Source of the DNA: Pyrus communis
Taxonomy: Eukaryota > Streptophyta > Magnoliopsida > Rosales > Rosaceae
Direction: 5' to 3'
DNA length: 64,000 nucleotides
Assembly: GCF_963583255.1 (NCBI RefSeq)
Contig: NC_084818.1
Coordinates: 10,170,222 to 10,234,221 of the forward strand
Position numbers and translations under genes: made by a program. This document shows positions 10,955 to 23,574 of this stretch, piece by piece; position 1 is the stretch's first letter; the number at the start of each line of letters is the position of its first letter. A model generated the notes under the pieces. That model was not told the DNA's origin. It did no database searches and saw nothing but the letters and a program-made list of their open reading frames with translations.

Positions 10955-12883
10955 TCAGGAGGCAACCAAGCTGCCCTGACAACAAACGAAAGCGACCACA
11001 ATGCCGAGGAGAGCTCCACCAATAACCTGGGAGGGAGTGTGGCCAAGGAGTTCCTTGAGCTTTTTCTGGCTGATGGGATGCCCTTCGAACAAGTACTCAA
11101 CGACTATGTTAAGGACCTGTGTCAAAAGAATTAAAAATATATATGAAAATGTATATACAACACGGCAGCAGGAAGTAATAACTATCAAAGCCCAACATAT
11201 ATGCACAGAGGGTTTTCTGGCGAAAAACATATTGAAGGGTTCAAAGATGACTAAAATGGCATGAGATTGCTCGAGATTACAAAGGATTGTCCCCTCATTC
11301 ATACATACTATAGATATTAATACCGCCTTAAATTTCTCTTTCAGTTCTATGAGAAGTTAAAAAAACGAAGGTTTCCTAGTTATTGAACCTGACCTAAAGC
11401 TACATACACTCCCCAAAAATAAACTTCGCCGGAAGTAAAGCCCAAAAGTTCAAGTTTTCTATATTGTTTCAGCTTTCAAATAATTTTTAGGATCAACTGG
11501 GAGCTGCAAAAAATTCTCACAATATGCCCATATGCCCTTGTTTACAGATGATCAAAGCGTAGTATTCAAACGCATTGCACACTCAACAGGCCAGGCAGAG
11601 AAGAAACTATTAAAACTTGCTGAACTTGTGAATGCATTGCAGGAGGACTGCAACTCGAACGTGAAACAAAAAAGAGGAAGGATGTTGCATTGTGCTTTGG
11701 CACTGCGCTTCATGAATTGTTCACATAGATGATTGCTTCAACACTACCTATCAGCAACCTCATTAACTCTAAAACCCCAATAATCTAAAACCAAGATCAT
11801 CCCCGATCCTATCCAACTAAAGGCCAACCACACCAACGTCTTAATCGATTAACTTTAAACCTCCATACTCGATAATCACATTCAACTGTATGATCTAGAT
11901 TCTAGTCACCCTTAATCCTCAGTAAAATATTAGCTCCTAATTTGTAATTATATTTCATTAACTTCATTGTGCTCACCTCATCCATTGGGACCACTAGAAG
12001 TTCCATAACTCCTTCCTACCAATATGCAATATTACACTAATCAATCATACCAAAAGTACCTCTTGAAACCAATAACATCTCAAATAAATTACAGATATAT
12101 GCAAAAAATAAAAAACTACATGTACAACACTTGGAACAAAAATAGAAAGAACGGAAATTTACTGCTTACCTCTGCTTGCATACCAGCATGCCGTCGAACA
12201 CCAATAGCATCATACATAACAATGAGACTGAACCCCAAACTAACCGGAAAAAGCGAGTCCGCGACACCGTGACAGAGCGCCACAGACGTCGTCAATGCCG
12301 TGCACAACGCCGAGTGCGACGACGGCATACCTCCGGAGGAATACAATATTCTGAAATCCCACTTCCTCTCCACAAAGAAGTTCAGCAAAACCTTCATTGA
12401 CTGCGCCATAAACCATGCGAAAAACCCCGAAACAAAGGTCGGATTCGCAGCCAATTGCGCCACGAAAGGACTAATTTTCACCTTGGCATTGGTCGTCACG
12501 CTCAGCAGCGCCACCCCAATCCCGCTATTGTGTAAAAAGTCATTGCTTTTTGCTTCCACGAAACTCTCTGGCCCTCTGTAAGCCTGTAGGAAAGAAACCC
12601 ACTTCTGGGTTCGTGAGGAGGCCAAGACTCTGATGCTTTGGAGGACCGGGACCAAAACCCAGAGGGGATTTCGGGGGAAATTATGAGATTCCCATCTGGG
12701 TTTTGGGTATTTTGGATTGGAAGGCGGTCTGTGGGAGCAGGAGATTGAAGACGTTGAAGTTCTGAGTTTTCTGGAGTGAGAGAATCTGAAGAAGGAGAAG
12801 GAGGAGGTTGCTGCGGCGGTGGTGGATTGAAAGGGGCTGAGATTAAAGGAAGTGAGAGAGTGTTTCGTTACAACTGAGTCCAT
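10955..12883 (-). CDS. DUF212 (acid phosphatase/vanadium haloperoxidase-related) membrane protein
   Basis: Two exons, 12883-12170 and 11116-10955, join in phase 0 to 291 residues. Residues 1-60 are rich in Ser/Thr/Arg and poor in acids, like a chloroplast transit peptide. The DUF212 region covers about 115-290, with hydrophobic segments near 120-130, 145-170, 195-225 and in exon 2. Signature motifs are GGMPSSHSA (184-192) and YDAIGVRRHAG (224-234). Exon 2 gives SQKKLKELLGHTPSQVIGGA. PSSHSA resembles the phosphatase motif of PAP2/haloperoxidase families, but no enzyme activity is established for DUF212 to my knowledge. The Arabidopsis counterpart in the same gene order should be At3g61770. The start is the first ATG after a TATA-like box at 12978-12986. 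Confidence 0.9.
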
Positions 12884-12977
12884 GAGAGGATTTGGGTTTC
12901 AGTCAGCATTTCACAGAGAGAGAGAGGATGTGAGAAGGTGGTGGAAGCAGAGTCTGGGAATAGTGAAGGAATGGTGA

Positions 12978-12986
12978 ATTTATATG
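12978..12986 (-). promoter_or_regulatory. TATA-like box of the DUF212 gene
   Basis: Minus strand ATATAAATT about 95 bp upstream of the ATG at 12883, followed by a GA/CT-rich leader. Position and motif fit a core promoter; no transcript evidence. Confidence 0.4.
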
Positions 12987-14822
12987 GGACGAGAATTTGT
13001 GGCGGAGAAGAAGGCGTATGGGTTGATTTTACGGTATTGCCATTGGACGTCCAAATGGGGAACGAATATGCTAGAGAGTCTTGAGTACCTTTTTTTCTCT
13101 TAGGTTTTTATTTTGGACTTCTTTGGAAATTGATACACGAATGTTCTCGCACTTACGTCCTGTCCACTCTCACTAACGGGTAATGGGACCAGAATTTGAA
13201 CTTGTACAATACTTTTGTTCACTCAATTCTAAGGCCATTTTGTCAGTATGTCGGGAATACAATCAGTACATTAAGAATCATAATTCAAGTAATTAGATGT
13301 TTAAATAAAATATTTAATTATTTGTATTATGATATTTGATGTACTACGTCATACTGAAATAGAGTCAACGCACCAACTTAACCAATTTGCACAAGGTGGA
13401 GCCCAAGCACAATGTTGGCCCATACCTACAAAGTAAACTACATTTGGCAAGCCCGTTAAGTATATTGACATTGGAATTTTATTGGAGATTCCCGATTATG
13501 ATGAGTTTAGGATGAAAACGGAACATTTTGGGTTATTTGGCACTCCATTAAAAGTGGCCGAATTAAGATTGTTTTTCTATTATTATTAAAGGATTGCTTT
13601 TGCAAACCAAACTGGAAATTACTAGTCTTTTGTATATATTGAACAAATCGACAGTTTTTGCAACTAGTAAATTTTGAGGATGAACCATTCAATTATTTAA
13701 TATATGTAAATAATTAAACGATCTCAAACTTGATTGATTTTTCTTGCAGAGAACTAAACATAAATGGTTATAATTATGACATTTATATAATAACAATACG
13801 TTAATCACATGTGGATGGACAAGAAAATGTGTTATCCTTTCTTAATAAATAAGTGGAGTTCTTATTTAATCGACTAAAGTGGGGTTGAGACTTAGAACAT
13901 GTGGCTTTAGTGATAGAGAGCAATGTGGGACCATGATTTTTTAGGGCCGAAGTAAGATAGATTGGGAATGGTCATGCACCTAATAGTTCCAATCGGATTG
14001 AGCTGCTCAAATGGACCAGCGATGCCACCATATCTTGCTATACTTCGTAAAGGTAAGCGAAGTCCTCCTACTTTGCTAAGATTGACTATTCTTGTTTCAC
14101 AAGACACGAAAATCTGATTCGATTAGGGGTCATATGGGTTTCCTATATTTTTCAAGATTTGTACAATCTATGAATTGACATGCACCACAAATAATCACAC
14201 TCCTGAGAAAACATAATATCTAATCCTAGGGAGCGTTTGACTAGTACCCTAGCGGTACCTTAGGTAAATTGTGGTTGTTTGTTCTTTTACAGGTAGTCGG
14301 ATTTGCCTAGCTTCTCTGTCTACGACAGTGTGCAAATTTGGTTCCGACAAGCAGTTATACACTTGATATTATAATATATTTATACTACAATTTATTTACA
14401 CTAAGGGAGAGATGACAAATAAAATTGAAACTGAACTCATAAAACCTGTCACATACAAATAAAAAAAAATATATCACTAGATTGTAAAATTTGAATAGAC
14501 CATTGAATATGGAGACGAATATAGGAAAACCAAATTTTGCCAGGCGGTTTTCGATATGGTTAGGAGTTGGGCTTAAAAAATGAATTCGTTTAAAGCCCAT
14601 AAAAAGGTTTAGATCCGGTAGAATCGGTCCACGCATCTCTTTGGGCTTTTAATCTAAAACTTGCCCAATTTTCAAACTTTGGACGCATCGGAAATTTTCG
14701 CACCAACGACCCGGAATTCCTCCACCCCTCCAAAATTCTGTTATTTCTATCTCTCTCTCTACGCTCCCACCTCCGACCGATCCTCGAAACGACTCGACTC
14801 AGCGATCCGAAACGTCCGTCCG
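12987..14822. other. Divergent intergenic region between DUF212 and DRP1B genes
   Basis: AT-rich DNA with no supported gene. Short frames at 13507-13692, 13907-14107 and 14385-14636 lack domains. The CT-rich stretch at 14740-14770 and the GC-rich stretch to 14822 are the likely DRP1B leader. Confidence 0.4.
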
Positions 14823-17800
14823 ATGGAGAATCTGATATCGCTGGTGAACAAAATACAGCGGGCATGCACAGCCCTAGGCGACCACGGCGAGGAGGGCGCC
14901 ATGCCCACTCTCTGGGACTCCTTGCCCGCCATCGCCGTCGTTGGCGGCCAGGTCTCTCATTTCTCATATCTCCCTCTCAAATTTCACGCTTTCTTGAATT
15001 CAATCTCATCGAGTTTCTCGTTTCCTTTCTTGATTCGACAGAGCTCCGGCAAGTCTTCCGTGTTGGAGAGCGTCGTAGGCAAGGACTTTCTTCCTCGCGG
15101 TTCAGGTACTGCATGAAACCCCGTCGTTTTGGGTTTCTAACGTGAACGCATTGGTTTTCCGGTTCGGGTTTTGATTCGAATACGTTGCGTTCAGGAATTG
15201 TTACGCGGCGTCCTCTGGTTTTGCAGCTGCATAAGATCGACGAAGGAAGAGAATACGCTGAATTTATGCACCTCCCGAGGAAGCGGTTCACTGATTTTGG
15301 TAATTTCCTTCTTCTTCTTCTTCTTCTTCGTTGTTCCTGCAAGTTGTTTCGGTTTCTTGACCTGCATTGCAAATGTTGATCTTGTTTCTTTGTGTATGTG
15401 TAGCTGCCGTGAGGCAGGAGATATCTGATGAAACCGACAGAGAGACTGGCCGCTCGAAGGCAATTTCTACCGTTCCTATCCATCTTAGTATCTTCTCCCC
15501 TAACGGTGAGATAGAATTGTCGAAAACTTTGAATCGTTGGATTTGACATTCACAAAAATCAGAACGTAGCTAATCGGTTTGATCGGTTTGGAGCTCACAA
15601 AGTTTTTCTAGTCGTTTTAGTTCTCTTTCACTAAGTTTTTCGCAGTCATCTTTACTATTTGTTTAATCTTGTCAGTTGTGAACTTGACATTGATCGATCT
15701 TCCTGGGCTCACAAAAGTCGCTGTTGGTGAGTTAAATTCCTTTAAGAATTTTCATGTAGGGTTGGATAAATTCCCTTGGAAGTTGGCACCTTATGTAAGT
15801 TGACATTGTGTCGATTTTTGTGGTCTTGTAGATGGTCAGGCGGAGAGCACAGTGAAGGACATTGAGGATATGGTTAGGTCCTTCATCGAGAAAGTAATCT
15901 TCTTACTGTGTTGTTAAGAACATTTATGAGCTATTAGATTACAAGACTTGTATGTTGGTGTTTCTATGAGATGTTCAGTGAGTTTATGTTTCATCTCATG
16001 AAATATGCTTAACTTATTGGAACAATATGCCTTTTCTTGCCAGCCCAACTGTATTATTTTGGCAATTTCCCCTGCCAACCAAGATCTTGCTACTTCTGAT
16101 GCAATTAAGATCTCTCGTGAAGTCGATCCTAAAGGTAAGATTGCTACATGGTGGGGATGATTAATAAGCCTACTTAATTCCAAAAATTAAAAAAAAAAAA
16201 AATGGAATAATAAGATTGAGCAGGTGAACAAATTTGACAAGTTGTAAACAGGAAGGGTGAAGATGTGAAAACGAACGAAAAAGATAAGAAGATGAGTTTT
16301 AATTTGTAGCAGTGAGGTGAAAGCAGGATATCAAGATTTCATATGTTTAAGTTTTGTTTCATCTGGTTTTGAGAAATGCTCTCGTCTTCGGATGACCAAA
16401 ACATATGCCATTTCCAAAGTGGCTGATTTCACTAATTAGGAGTATTTTCCATGTACACACATTTATTTTAAATTTGGTACCATTTCTCAGGGGAGAGGAC
16501 ATTTGGAGTTCTGACAAAGATTGATCTTATGGACCAGGGTACAAATGCAGTTGATGTAAGTCACTTCTGAATTCATAGCCAAAAGAGGAAAAAGGAAGAG
16601 AAAAAAAGAGCGCAAACCTGTTTGCCTTTAAGATGTGGAATCAAAGCAGTTTACCTGCTTGGTGACATTTTATTGTCTTGTTTTAGGATCCCTTGTTTTA
16701 GGTCTGTGAAACCTAATGTTATGAGTAAATTGTAAGGGCGATGCTCTGAGATCATCAATGCTGCACGCATGTTTTCACGATCTGTTTTGTACTCAAAAAG
16801 TCTCATTACAGTATCGTTATGGCTGCCTACATGAGAGTTTCCAGTTCCTAGGGTTTATTTTACTTTTACTTTTCAGATTTTGGAAGGAAGATCATATAAG
16901 CTACAGTTCCCCTGGATTGGCATTGTCAATCGCTCCCAAGCTGATATAAACAAGAGTGTTGATATGATTGCTGCTAGGCGTCGAGAGCGTGAATATTTTT
17001 CTAGTAGCCCAGAGTACAGGCATCTTGCAAACAGGATGGGCTCTGAGCATTTAGGCAGGGTGCTTTCCAAGGTATGCAATTTGCTCTTATAGATTATAAA
17101 GTTAGAGAAGCATACTTAAGAGATCCAGTCTGCTTCCTTTTAATGATACATTTGCAATGGTGGTCAGTTTTTTTTTTGTTTTTTTGTTTTTTGTTTTTTG
17201 TTTCACTGATAAACTTCTTACCTATCACTCAACGTAATCAAACTTCAGCATCTAGAAGTTGTCATCAAGTCTCGAATTCCAGGCCTTCAGTCTCTTGTCA
17301 GCAAAACTATTGGTGAACTAGAGGCAGAACTAAGCCGACTCGGGAAGCCTATTGCTGCTGATGCTGGAGTAAGGATATACATATACATAGTTCCTTTTGT
17401 CTTATCCTTTCCTTTTTTCCATGATAAGTAATGTATACCCAGCCAAGTTTTCTTGGGTGGTCTATATTGTTGTATTGTATGTATTACAATAAGCATTGCT
17501 AATGTCAGTTTGATCGTTTTTTTTAACATGCAGGGAAAATTATATGTGATCATGGAAATCTCTCGTACTTTCGATCAGATATTTAAAGAACATCTGGATG
17601 GCGTGTATGTATTGTGCTATCATTGTCTTTTTTGAAGTTAATTGGAAAGTTTGTTTTCATCTCATTCTGGTTTCCCTATTCAACCTTGGGATTTATGATA
17701 ATTTTCAATTACTCCAGGCGCTCTGGTGGTGAGAAAGTTTATGGAGTGTTTGACAATCAATTTCCAGCTGCTTTGAAACGGTTGCAGTTTGACAAGTATC

Positions 17801-19277
17801 TTTCAATGGATAACATCCGAAAGCTAATCACTGAAGCAGATGGCTACCAGCCTCATCTAATTGCTCCTGAACAAGGTTACCGTCGCCTCATTGAATCTTC
17901 CTTGATTTGCATCAGAGGTCCTGCTGAGATGGCTGTTGATGCGGTATGCATGCATATCTTCGCATGTAACTCCTTAGGCAATTAAACCATGGGAATGTTT
18001 TTCTCCATATAGAACTGATACTGCACAATATGAGACGTTTTTCTCCATATAAAACTGATACTGCACAATATGTTTTTCTCCATAACATGAGATGTTGATT
18101 TTTGTATTTGCATTCGGCACAATCTTTTGTTTGTTTTAATTCTCCAACTGTTAATTCCAGCGCTGGTGCTAGCATCAATTTTTTCCATTACAAACATGTA
18201 TAATGTGTCAGTGCTTCGAATCATTTTGCTTAATAGTCTCTCATCATGATTTCAGGTTCATGGCATATTGAAGGATCTGGCTCAGAAATCCATCAACGAG
18301 ACTACGGTAAGTTCATTACCTTGTATTCATGAATTCTGTCTGTAAATTAGGAATCTAGGATATTTTGTCAGCATCGCTTGTCATTCCTTATTTGTCCCTA
18401 AACATGACTAATCTTTTCTCTTAATATATGGTTCTTCTTTGGTATGTAGGAACTAAAGCAGTATCCCACTTTAAGAGTAGAAGTTGCGAATGCAGCATTT
18501 GAGTCGCTGGAAAGGATGAAAGAAGAAAGCAAGAGAGCAACTCTACAACTTGTAGATATGGAATGTGGTTACCTAACAGTTGACTTTTTCCGCAAGCTTC
18601 CTCAAGATATTGACAAGGGAGGAAATCCGACACACTCACTCTTCGATAGATACAATGATGCATACCTCCGGCGGGTTGGTGAGTTGCTCTCTAGCTCTAA
18701 ATACCTCTATAATCATATCCAAGATTTGAATCACTTAAGAAGAACTGGGAGACACAATTTTAAAACGATACATATTCATGGCCCGTTTGACAACCATTTC
18801 ATTCTACCGTCACTTCATCATTAGATTTATCAGGTTATGTGGTTGCATTGATGATCACGGTTTTTTTGTGTTTGAAACAAACAGGACACAATGTGTTAAG
18901 CTATGTCAACATGGTTTGTTCGAGTTTAAGGATTGCTATTCCAAAGTCCATCGTCTACTGTCAAGTACGAGAGGCCAAACGCTGCTTGCTCGATCATTTC
19001 TTCGCAGAGTTGGGTGCAAAGGAGGTGAGGATTGTTCCCTACAAGCATGAAATTTTACAAAAAGCATTGAAAAGAACAAAGAAACTAAGCTAGGTTGAAT
19101 TAGAATTATACTAATAAGATTTTCAAAACTATTTACTTTTCGTTGCAGACAAGACAGTTGGCTAAATTGCTGGACGAGGATCCGGCGGTAATGCAGAGGC
19201 GTACATTGCTTGCAAAGAGGCTAGAGTTGTACAGAAGTGCCCAGTCTGAGATTGAAGCAGTTGCTTGGTCCAAGTAG
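14823..19277 (+). CDS. DRP1B: Dynamin-related GTPase, DRP1B-like, complete
   Basis: Sixteen exons: 14823-14951, 15042-15105, 15195-15299, 15404-15505, 15676-15726, 15832-15893, 16044-16134, 16491-16555, 16877-17071, 17249-17368, 17534-17604, 17718-17943, 18256-18306, 18450-18678, 18885-19024, 19149-19277. They sum to 609 residues plus stop; Arabidopsis DRP1A is about 610. The GTPase domain has P-loop GGQSSGKS (41-48), DLPG (141-144) and TKID (210-213); the middle/stalk region and C-terminal GED follow (YCQVREAKR, ending [10 protein letters not shown]). There is no PH or Pro-rich domain, as expected for plant DRP1. DRP1 proteins act at the plasma membrane and cell plate in clathrin-mediated endocytosis and cytokinesis. 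Details such as [23 protein letters not shown] and [14 protein letters not shown] look closer to DRP1B (At3g61760) than to DRP1A, C or E as I remember them. No lesion is seen. Confidence 0.95.
17997..18090 (+). repeat. Minisatellite in a DRP1B intron
   Basis: A unit of about 40 bp starting gtttttctccatata and ending actgcacaatatg is present twice in full (17997, 18037) and partly a third time (18072). It lies in the intron after exon 17718-17943. Confidence 0.75.
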
Positions 19278-20170
19278 GAAGAGAAAAAGAGGAGAGGTGA
19301 ATAATTTCTTTGTTAGGAGTTAGAATTTAGTAATTAGGATGGCAGTAATTCTTTTGATTCATGATTAGTTACTAATTCTTTTTTCATTAATTACCATGAG
19401 GAGTGAAAAAAAGAGCGATTAGCCTTAGCTTTGTTACCTTTGCTTCGTGGCTTAGGTAATTTCTGTCATCACCTTAATGACGCCCATTCTAATTATATTG
19501 GGTTAACTTTCTTGTTAAGAAAGAGCTTATTAAAGGTTTCTTATCATTTTCTATTCAGGGAAATAGTTTAGACAATTTTCTGCAATTAAAGTTAAGTTAG
19601 ACAAACTTAATTACATACGAAAAATTATCAAGTCAGATACAAGAGTATCGTAATTATGTCCTAAATATGCAAACTTGTCTGTGGTCGTATTAATTTCTCA
19701 ATAAAACAGAATTAAAGGGTTTCATGAGCATTGTGAAATTTTGAAGTGCGAATAACAACACTCATGTAAAATGCTTGTACTATTTCATTTTTCTCCTTTT
19801 AGATTCAACTGCACGAAAGGGTCTGAAGGGGAGTTCACGCAATATAGGAGGGGTCTCAAGAGGAATTCGAGCATTGCTAGAGAGGCTTTGTTGAGAGTAT
19901 AAATCTTTTGCTTATAAGAAGTTGTGTTACTCTCCAAATTGTCAATTGGTTATAGTGGAACTTTAACTTCTTGCATGATCTGCACGTTTCTCCATGCCAC
20001 TTAATTTGTGTTGTCCACATGTTATTCCTGAAAATTCACCACATGCGAGCAAGTGTATTGAGAGTATGAATCTCTTGCATGTGCTTATAAGAGTTGAGGT
20101 ACTTTTCATATTGTCAATTGATTTTATGACGGAATTCCAACTTGCTTCAACTCCAACACTGCTCAAGGGA
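19278..20170. other. DRP1B 3' flank up to the Copia remnant
   Basis: Probably 3' UTR in the first 200-300 bp. The remainder up to about 20170 contains short matching phrases around 19880-19930 and 20050-20120 (gagagtatgaatctcttgca type), perhaps eroded retroelement sequence, but no domain can be read. Confidence 0.35.
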
Positions 20171-20597
20171 GAAACCTGTTACGCAACTAAAATGGGAATT
20201 TGAGATGAAAGATCCTGGGAAAACTCAACGCTATCTTGGTTTGGAGATAGAGCATTGTTCAAATGGTATTCAGGTCCATCAATTGAACTACACCAAAAAG
20301 GTGTTGCGACTGTAGATGCAAAATGAGAACAATTTCGTCTTAAAAATGAGGATGAAAAGGTCTTGGAAACCGAAGTTCCATACTTAAAGTGCAATAAAAG
20401 ATTTATTGTACTTGGCTTAATGCACTAGACTAGAAATCTCCTTTGTGTGAATCTTTTGGCAAGATACAATAGTGCGCCTACACACAAACACTAGATAGGT
20501 GTTAATGACATCATGCATTACCTTACTGGTACAATGGATATAGACTTATTCTATCCCTACACATCACCAAGCGGATCAAACCCTCCTAATCCTTGGA

Positions 20598-22500
20598 ATA
20601 ATATCCGCCTTGTTGGTTATATATTGACGTTGGTTATATATTTGACCCGCACAAGGCTCTTCCTCAAACAAGTTATGTCTGTAGCATTGGATGTACTGCA
20701 ATATCTTAGAGATCAATCAAACAACAATTGGTTGCTACGTCTTTAAATCACGCTAAGATTCTAGCCCTACACGAAGCATCGCGTGAATGTTTCTATATGA
20801 GGGGCCTGATTGATCACATAAGAACCTCATGCGGTTTTTCTTCCATTGTTGATGTTCCAACAACAATTCATGAAGACAACGTTGTAGGTATTGACCAATT
20901 AAAGAAAGGATACATCAAAGGCGGCAATACCGAGCATATTGCCTTGAAGTTTTTCTTCGCTCATTAACAACAAGAGCATCAGAAGATCGAAGTCAAGAAG
21001 ATCCGATCCAAGGACAACCTTGTTAACCTATTCACGAAGTCACTGTCAAAGTCTACCTTTCATAAACTTGTTCAAGGAATTGGATTGCGTAAGCTTTCAA
21101 ATTTGCATCACCGGTAGCTCTCTTGGGGAGTTTTATTGAACTTTGGGGGAGTTCCTAAAGCATACTCACATGACCTTATAGCACTCTTTTCCCTACGAAC
21201 AAGAGCATTTTTTCTATTGAGTTTTTGACATCTTGATGAGGTTTTGACAAGGCACCTACTTTGGGTTGGTCGTACGCATGTGTTTGCTGATGATCATCTT
21301 TGAAATGTGAGACAACAACATCTTGCATTAACTCAAGGGGAGTGTTATTCATGAAGACTTGATGCAACTATTTCTTAAGTTGTACACACTCAAGGGAGAG
21401 TGTTGTGAATAATATTATTAATTAAGAATGTAATTGTGTAAACTTAAAGTAGAATCTCAAGGGGGGAGTGTTATTGATGAAGACTTGATGCGACTATTTC
21501 TTAAGTTGTACACACCCAAGGGAGAGTGTTGTGAATAATATTATTAATCAAGAATGTAATTGTGTAAACTTAAAGTCGAATCCCAATTGGATTTGGAGAT
21601 CAAATCCTCATACGTTTTGTATTACATGTAAGGCAAGTAAGCCCATCATGATTAATATAAATAATATCCGCCTTGTTGGTTATATATTAATGTTGGTTAT
21701 ATATTTGACCCGCACAAGGCTCTTCCTCAAACAAGTTATGTCTGTAGCATTGGATGTACTGCAATATCTTAGAGATCAATCAAGCAATAGTTGGTTGCTA
21801 CGTCTTTAAATCACGTTGAGATTCTAGCCCTACACGAAGCATCACGTGAATGTTTCTAGTTGAGGGGCATGATTGATCACATAAGAACCTCATGTGGTTT
21901 TTCTTCCATCATTGATGTTCCAACAACAATTCATGAAGACAACGTTGCAGGTATTGACCAATTAAAGAAAGGATACATCAAAGGCGGCAATACCGAGCAT
22001 ATTGCCTTGATGTTTTTCTTCACTCATTAACAACAAGAGCATCAGAAGATCGAAGTCAAGAAGATCTGATCCAAGGACAACCTTGTTAACCTATTCACGA
22101 AGTCACTGCCAAATTCTACTTTTCATAAACTTGTTCAAGGAATTTGGATTGCGTAAGCTTTCAGATTTGCATCATTGGTAGCTCTCTTAGGGAGTTTTAT
22201 TGAACTTTGGGGGAGTTCCTGAAGCATACTCACATGACCTTATAGCACTCTTTTCCCTAACAGAAACGTTTTTTCTACTGAGTTTTTGCTATCCTGATGA
22301 GGTTTTGACAAGGCACCTACTTTGGGTTGGTCGTACGCATGTGTTTGCTAATGATCATCTTTGAAATGTGAGAAAACGACATCTTGCATTAACTCAAGGG
22401 GAGTGTTATTCATGAAGAGTGCGACTACTTCTTAAGTTGTACACACTCAAGGGAAAGTGTTGTGAATAATATTATTAATTAAGAATGTAATTGTGTAAAC
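20598..22500 (+). repeat. 1.06-kb tandem duplication of the Copia RNase H to LTR segment
   Basis: The unit starting ataatatccgccttgttgg at 20598 recurs at 21661, and the whole block (RNase H coding, purine tract, LTR start) repeats with an offset of about 1061-1063 bp. The junction at about 21655-21663 fuses LTR sequence (gattaatataaata) directly to internal pol sequence (aatatccgcc). A further short repeat of the LTR start occurs at 21401 and 21522. Confidence 0.8.
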
Positions 22501-22679
22501 CTAAAGTAGAATCCCAATAGGATTTGGAGATCAAATCCTCATACATCCATCATGATTAATATAAATAAAGATACAAGGCCTCGAGGTGAACATAAAATTC
22601 TCATACACCTGAGCCTTTCTCTCTTCGTGTTGTCGCCTCTCTCTCTCACCCAATTTCATATATAATTTAGTTTACAACA
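22458..22679 (+). repeat. Copia 3' LTR, about 222 bp
   Basis: Starts TGTTGTGAATAATATTATTA right after a purine tract and ends TTTAGTTTACAACA, giving TGTTG...CAACA inverted ends as expected for a Copia LTR. Partial copies of the LTR start lie at 21401 and 21522. Confidence 0.7.
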
Positions 22680-22960
22680 TTTACAAGTTATATTGTAATT
22701 GTTTCATTTCAATAATATTATATAACTCATTCTTTCTTTTTCTTTTTCTTTTTCAAAAAAAAAACCCATAAAAATGTGATTTATAAAGGTTGTGAATCAA
22801 ATCTCATAAACGACATTTGTTGATTAATACAGAAAAATAAAAATTAATGAGACTTTGCTCTACTTCATTACCTCCTTCACCGTTGGAAGGTTTCTACACA
22901 ATAATTAAACATATTGATCCAAGTAAGTTCACAATAAGTTTTTAGTGTGTACCAAAAATA

Positions 22961-23161
22961 GGGAATTGGATCCTCTCCGAGGCAAATCCTCGGGATCCTC
23001 TTGACCCAATAACACGGGCTGTTGGATTTTGATCTAACAGCTACAAACAGAGGGTTCCTCTAAAAGTTATAATAATTGTAGCTGTTAGATCAAAATTCAA
23101 TGGCCCGTGTTAGTGAGTCAGGAGGATCCTGAGGCTTTGCCTTGGAGAGGATCCAATTCCC
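22961..23161. mobile_element. Foldback MITE, about 200 bp
   Basis: Near-complete hairpin: left arm gggaattggatcctctccga... and right arm ending ...tcggagaggatccaattccc style (actual right end ggagaggatccaattccc). Arms agree over about 85 bp, including aacacgggc and ttttgatctaacagctacaa. Short A-rich flanks could be target-site remnants. Confidence 0.85.
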
Positions 23162-23574
23162 AAAAACAGAAGCATCTAGTCAAACTATGAGTTTCCCAAT
23201 TATAGACAAATGATTTTCCCGCATATTTTGCTCTAGGATTTTCCGGCATTAACACGGTTTGACTACGGACGTATGATCACCGCATCAATAACCAGCTCCA
23301 ATCATGCTTCATTGCTCCTGAGCTTCTCCTCTTTATATTTATATCGTCACCAACAAAACGAAAACCAAACAAACAAAAGAAAAGACAAGTACATACATCA
23401 ACTGTAGAACACAAACAAATCCAAGGCTACAATAAACGATTTAATTCTTGTCCTGAACCCGAACAAAACCACGTTCTGATGCCCCGGTTCTAACTGTTTT
23501 TATTCATCTTCTATTTGCTGTGGTTAGTGCGAAGTTTCGAAGAAACAAGTTATAATACTCAGATCATAGGGACT
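23162..23574 (+). promoter_or_regulatory. Upstream region of the DUF1442 gene
   Basis: About 400 bp between the MITE and the ATG. A TATA-like tttatatttatatcg lies at about 23331-23346, roughly 240 bp before the ATG, which would give a leader of about 200 bp. No other motif is assigned. Confidence 0.35.

Larger units (their letters stand above)
20171..22679 (+). mobile_element. Degenerate Ty1/Copia retrotransposon, 3' part with LTR
   Basis: Plus-strand fragments match Copia pol: the reverse transcriptase end (FEMKDPGKT, LGLEIEH, VHQLNYTKKVL at 20195-20310), the following linker with IDLFYPY at 20510-20570, and an RNase H region (HEASRECFYMRGLIDHIRTS, EDNVVGIDQLKKG, GNTEHIALKFFFAH at 20728-20967) followed by the typical pol C-terminus (DNLVNLFTKSL). 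Frames are broken by stops (e.g. HTAA at 20965-20967) and shifts. A purine tract (caagggagagtg) precedes the LTR. Gag, protease, integrase and the 5' LTR are absent. The RNase H to LTR part occurs twice in tandem. Confidence 0.85.

Noticed and set aside
10817..11264. Plus-strand frames over the DUF212 second exon
   Set aside because: Antisense to a well-supported exon.
14590..15549. Arg-rich minus-strand frames over the DRP1B 5' exons
   Set aside because: Antisense to GC-rich DRP1B coding DNA, no domain.
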